Of a stretch of 64,000 nucleotides of DNA, positions 63,005 to 64,000 are shown one piece after another. This stretch comes from Sipunculus nudus. Taxonomy: Eukaryota; Annelida; Sipuncula; Golfingiida; Sipunculidae. The position numbers and the translations under genes were made by a program. The notes beneath the pieces are model-generated. The model was not told where the DNA came from. It worked only from the letters and a program-made list of their open reading frames with translations, and ran no database searches. The stretch spans positions 62,907,118 through 62,971,117 of the forward strand of contig CM049317.1 of assembly GCA_026874595.1 (NCBI GenBank). The letters are read 5' to 3'. Numbering within the stretch: the stretch's first letter is position 1; each line of letters starts with the position of its first letter.

Positions 63005-63754
63005 ATTGAACGATATTGCCCTTACTTTTGATATTAATATTCACTAACCGGGACTGCAGTGTAGCCAGGGGACCCGTCTGTCTCCATATGGGTCATATCA
63101 GTGTGTATTTTTAGGAAAATGCTGCATTTCTGTTGTGATTTTGCCGTAAGCAAAGAATAAGCAAAAAATCAGCAAAGTGTAAGCAAAGGGATTATGCCTT
63201 AATAATTGCTTTTTTTCTCCATTTTCTGAAGAAATAATGTATTTTTGGACTTTGCGGGGGTCTAATAATTTCAGAAATGGTAAAACATTGTAGGTAAATT
63301 GTGTCAAAATTGGAAAATGGGTCCAAGAAATCAATAAATGACTTTTTTAAAGTAGCAGAATTTTACATTTGTGGTTTTGATTGAACGATATTGCCCTTAC
63401 TTTTGATATTAATATTCACTAACCGGGACTGCTGTGTAGCCAGGGGACCCGTCTGTCTCCATATGGGTCATATCAGTGTGAATTTTGAGGAAAATGCTGC
63501 ATTTCTGTTGTGATTTTGCCGTAAGCCAAGAATAAGCAAAGCATAATCAAAGTGTAAGCAAAGGGATTTTGCCTTTATAATTGATTTTGGCAGAATTTTC
63601 TGAAAAAATAATGTATTTTTGGACTATGGGAGGTCTAATAATGTCAGAAATGGTAAAACACTGTAGGTAAATTGTGTGAAAATTGAAAAATGGGTCCAAT
63701 AAATCAATAAATGACTTTTTTTTAAAATAGCAGGATTATACATTTGTGGTTTTG
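63005..63754 (+). repeat. Return to divergent classes (D-like, then R)
   Basis: Monomers start at 63005 and 63380 (375 bp each). The first has ATTAATATTCAC with ACTGCAGTG, AAAAAATCAGC and a C/P-type ending (AAGTAGCAGAATTTTAC). The second has GTGTGAATTTTGAGG, then the class R markers (AAGCCAAG, ATAATCAAAG, TTGATTTTGGCAG, ACTATGGGAGG), as at 49948 and in the last part of 47835. Confidence 0.88.
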
Positions 63755-63977
63755 ATTGAGCGATATTGCCCTTACTTTTGATATTACTATTCACTAACCG
63801 GGACTGCTGTGCAGCCAGGGAGCCCGTCTATCTCCATATGGGTCATATCAGTGTATATTTTTAGGAAAATGCTCCATTTCTGTCGTGATTTTGCCGTAAG
63901 CAAAGAATAAGCAAAGCATAAGCAAAGTGTATGCAAAGGGATAATGCCTTCATAATTGCTTTTTAGTACCATTTTTG
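63755..63977 (+). repeat. Truncated monomer, class S (223 bp), third copy
   Basis: Same private opening, length and deletion joint as 48210 and 50322. It is 15545 bp after the first copy and appears identical to it by eye (both have ATGCTCCATTTC and GTGTATGCAAAG). It is preceded by class R, as in the other two cases, so R-S is inherited as a block. Confidence 0.92.
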
Positions 63978-64000
63978 ATTGAACGATATTGCCCTTACTT
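63978..64000 (+). repeat. Partial monomer at the window edge
   Basis: Only the first 23 bp (the boundary motif and CCCTTACTT) are inside the window. The array therefore continues to the right, probably with a class T monomer as after the two other truncated units. Confidence 0.9.

Larger units (their letters stand above)
1..64000 (+). repeat. Tandem satellite array, ~377-bp monomer, 171 full copies
   Basis: The motif ATTGAACGATATTGCCC, or a close variant, recurs every 372-392 bp from base 1 to 63978, apart from three truncated units of 223 bp. All copies lie in the same direction and no other kind of sequence interrupts them. Shared landmarks inside each unit, in order: CCGGGACTGC, GTGTAGCCAGGGGA, CATATGG, ATATCAGTGTGT, GGAAAATGCT, TTTCTGTTGTGATTTTGCC, repeated AAGCAAAG, ATTATGCCTTCATAATTGC, CCATTTTCTGAA, a G-run followed by GTCTAATAATGTCAGAAATGG, TTAAAATTGG, TCAATAAATGAC, a T/A tract and GAATTATACATT. 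In the 12813-13188 monomer I counted 77 G and 49 C in 376 bp (33.5% G+C). No genes are seen in any stretch, so the entries below describe the internal organisation of this one array. Confidence 0.98.

Noticed and set aside
1-64000. CRISPR-like array (regular repeats with spacers)
   Set aside because: There are no short identical repeats with unique spacers; the whole 377-bp unit is repeated, and the 11-bp sub-repeats are directly adjacent.
1-64000. AATAAA motifs in TCAATAAATGAC as polyadenylation signals
   Set aside because: They occur in most monomers as part of an AT-rich repeat, without any gene upstream.
1-64000. Whole window as an assembly artefact (collapsed or falsely duplicated repeat)
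   Set aside because: Private variants, joint-specific chimeras and different block periods argue for real structure. Individual near-identical duplications (for example at 18082-21845 and 59218-63004) still deserve confirmation with raw reads.
1-64000. Prokaryotic or viral origin
   Set aside because: There is no coding density, no operon-like structure, and 64 kb of pure nested satellite, which is a eukaryotic heterochromatin pattern.

Overview
The whole 64 kb window is one uninterrupted array of a tandem satellite repeat. The monomer is normally 372-380 bp long, with 376-378 bp most common. I placed every monomer boundary by hand at the recurring ATTGAACGATATTGCCC (or ...ACAATATT..., ...ATCGAACG...) that opens each unit. 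This gives 171 complete monomers plus the first 23 bp of another, all in the same orientation. I found no unique sequence, no inverted monomer, no transposon insertion, no RNA gene and no credible protein gene. The organism is almost certainly a eukaryote, and the window is probably centromeric, pericentromeric, subtelomeric or other heterochromatic DNA from a long-read assembly. Variation between monomers often falls at CpG sites (CG to CA or TG), which suggests a genome with CpG methylation. The species cannot be named from the sequence.

Monomer anatomy, in + orientation: an AT-rich opening; a GC-rich core at about monomer positions 41-100 (55% G+C by hand count in the 12813-13188 monomer, against 29% in the rest) with a CATATG-centred palindrome and, in some classes, a GGGGAC/GTCCCC hairpin; a T-rich conserved stretch; four imperfect 11-bp sub-repeats of the AAGCAAAGNNN type; a second AT-rich part with a G-run (3-19 G) of variable length; and a T-tract/A-tract just before the end. 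The + strand is G-rich over C (77 G and 49 C in the same monomer).

Monomers fall into about 17 diagnostic classes, here named A-Q, plus R, S and T for divergent types on the right. They follow each other in a nearly fixed order, which makes this a higher-order-repeat (HOR) array with nested levels. Left to right: 1-4516 is a mixed edge with a 3-monomer tandem duplication (1128 bp); 4517-13564 is a roughly 12-monomer HOR in two copies (K-L-M-N-O-P-A-B-C-D-B-C); 13565-18081 is mosaic; 18082-21845 is a 5-monomer, 1882-bp duplication; 21846-31640 holds an 11-monomer, 4143-bp HOR in two copies; 31641-33896 is a second 1128-bp, 3-monomer duplication of other classes; 34650-47455 is a 16/18-monomer HOR of 6.03/6.78 kb in two copies with the start of a third; 47456-52427 is the most divergent part and includes 223-bp truncated monomers; 52428-57340 repeats the class order of 3.2-7.2 kb about 50 kb away; 59218-63004 is a 5-monomer, 1889-bp duplication; 63005-64000 returns to the divergent classes and a third truncated monomer.

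Many monomers are clean chimeras of two classes, which marks the junctions of unequal exchange. Together they allow a partial reconstruction of how the array grew. Open frames of 61-115 codons, mostly on the minus strand, are products of the repeat and are not annotated as genes.
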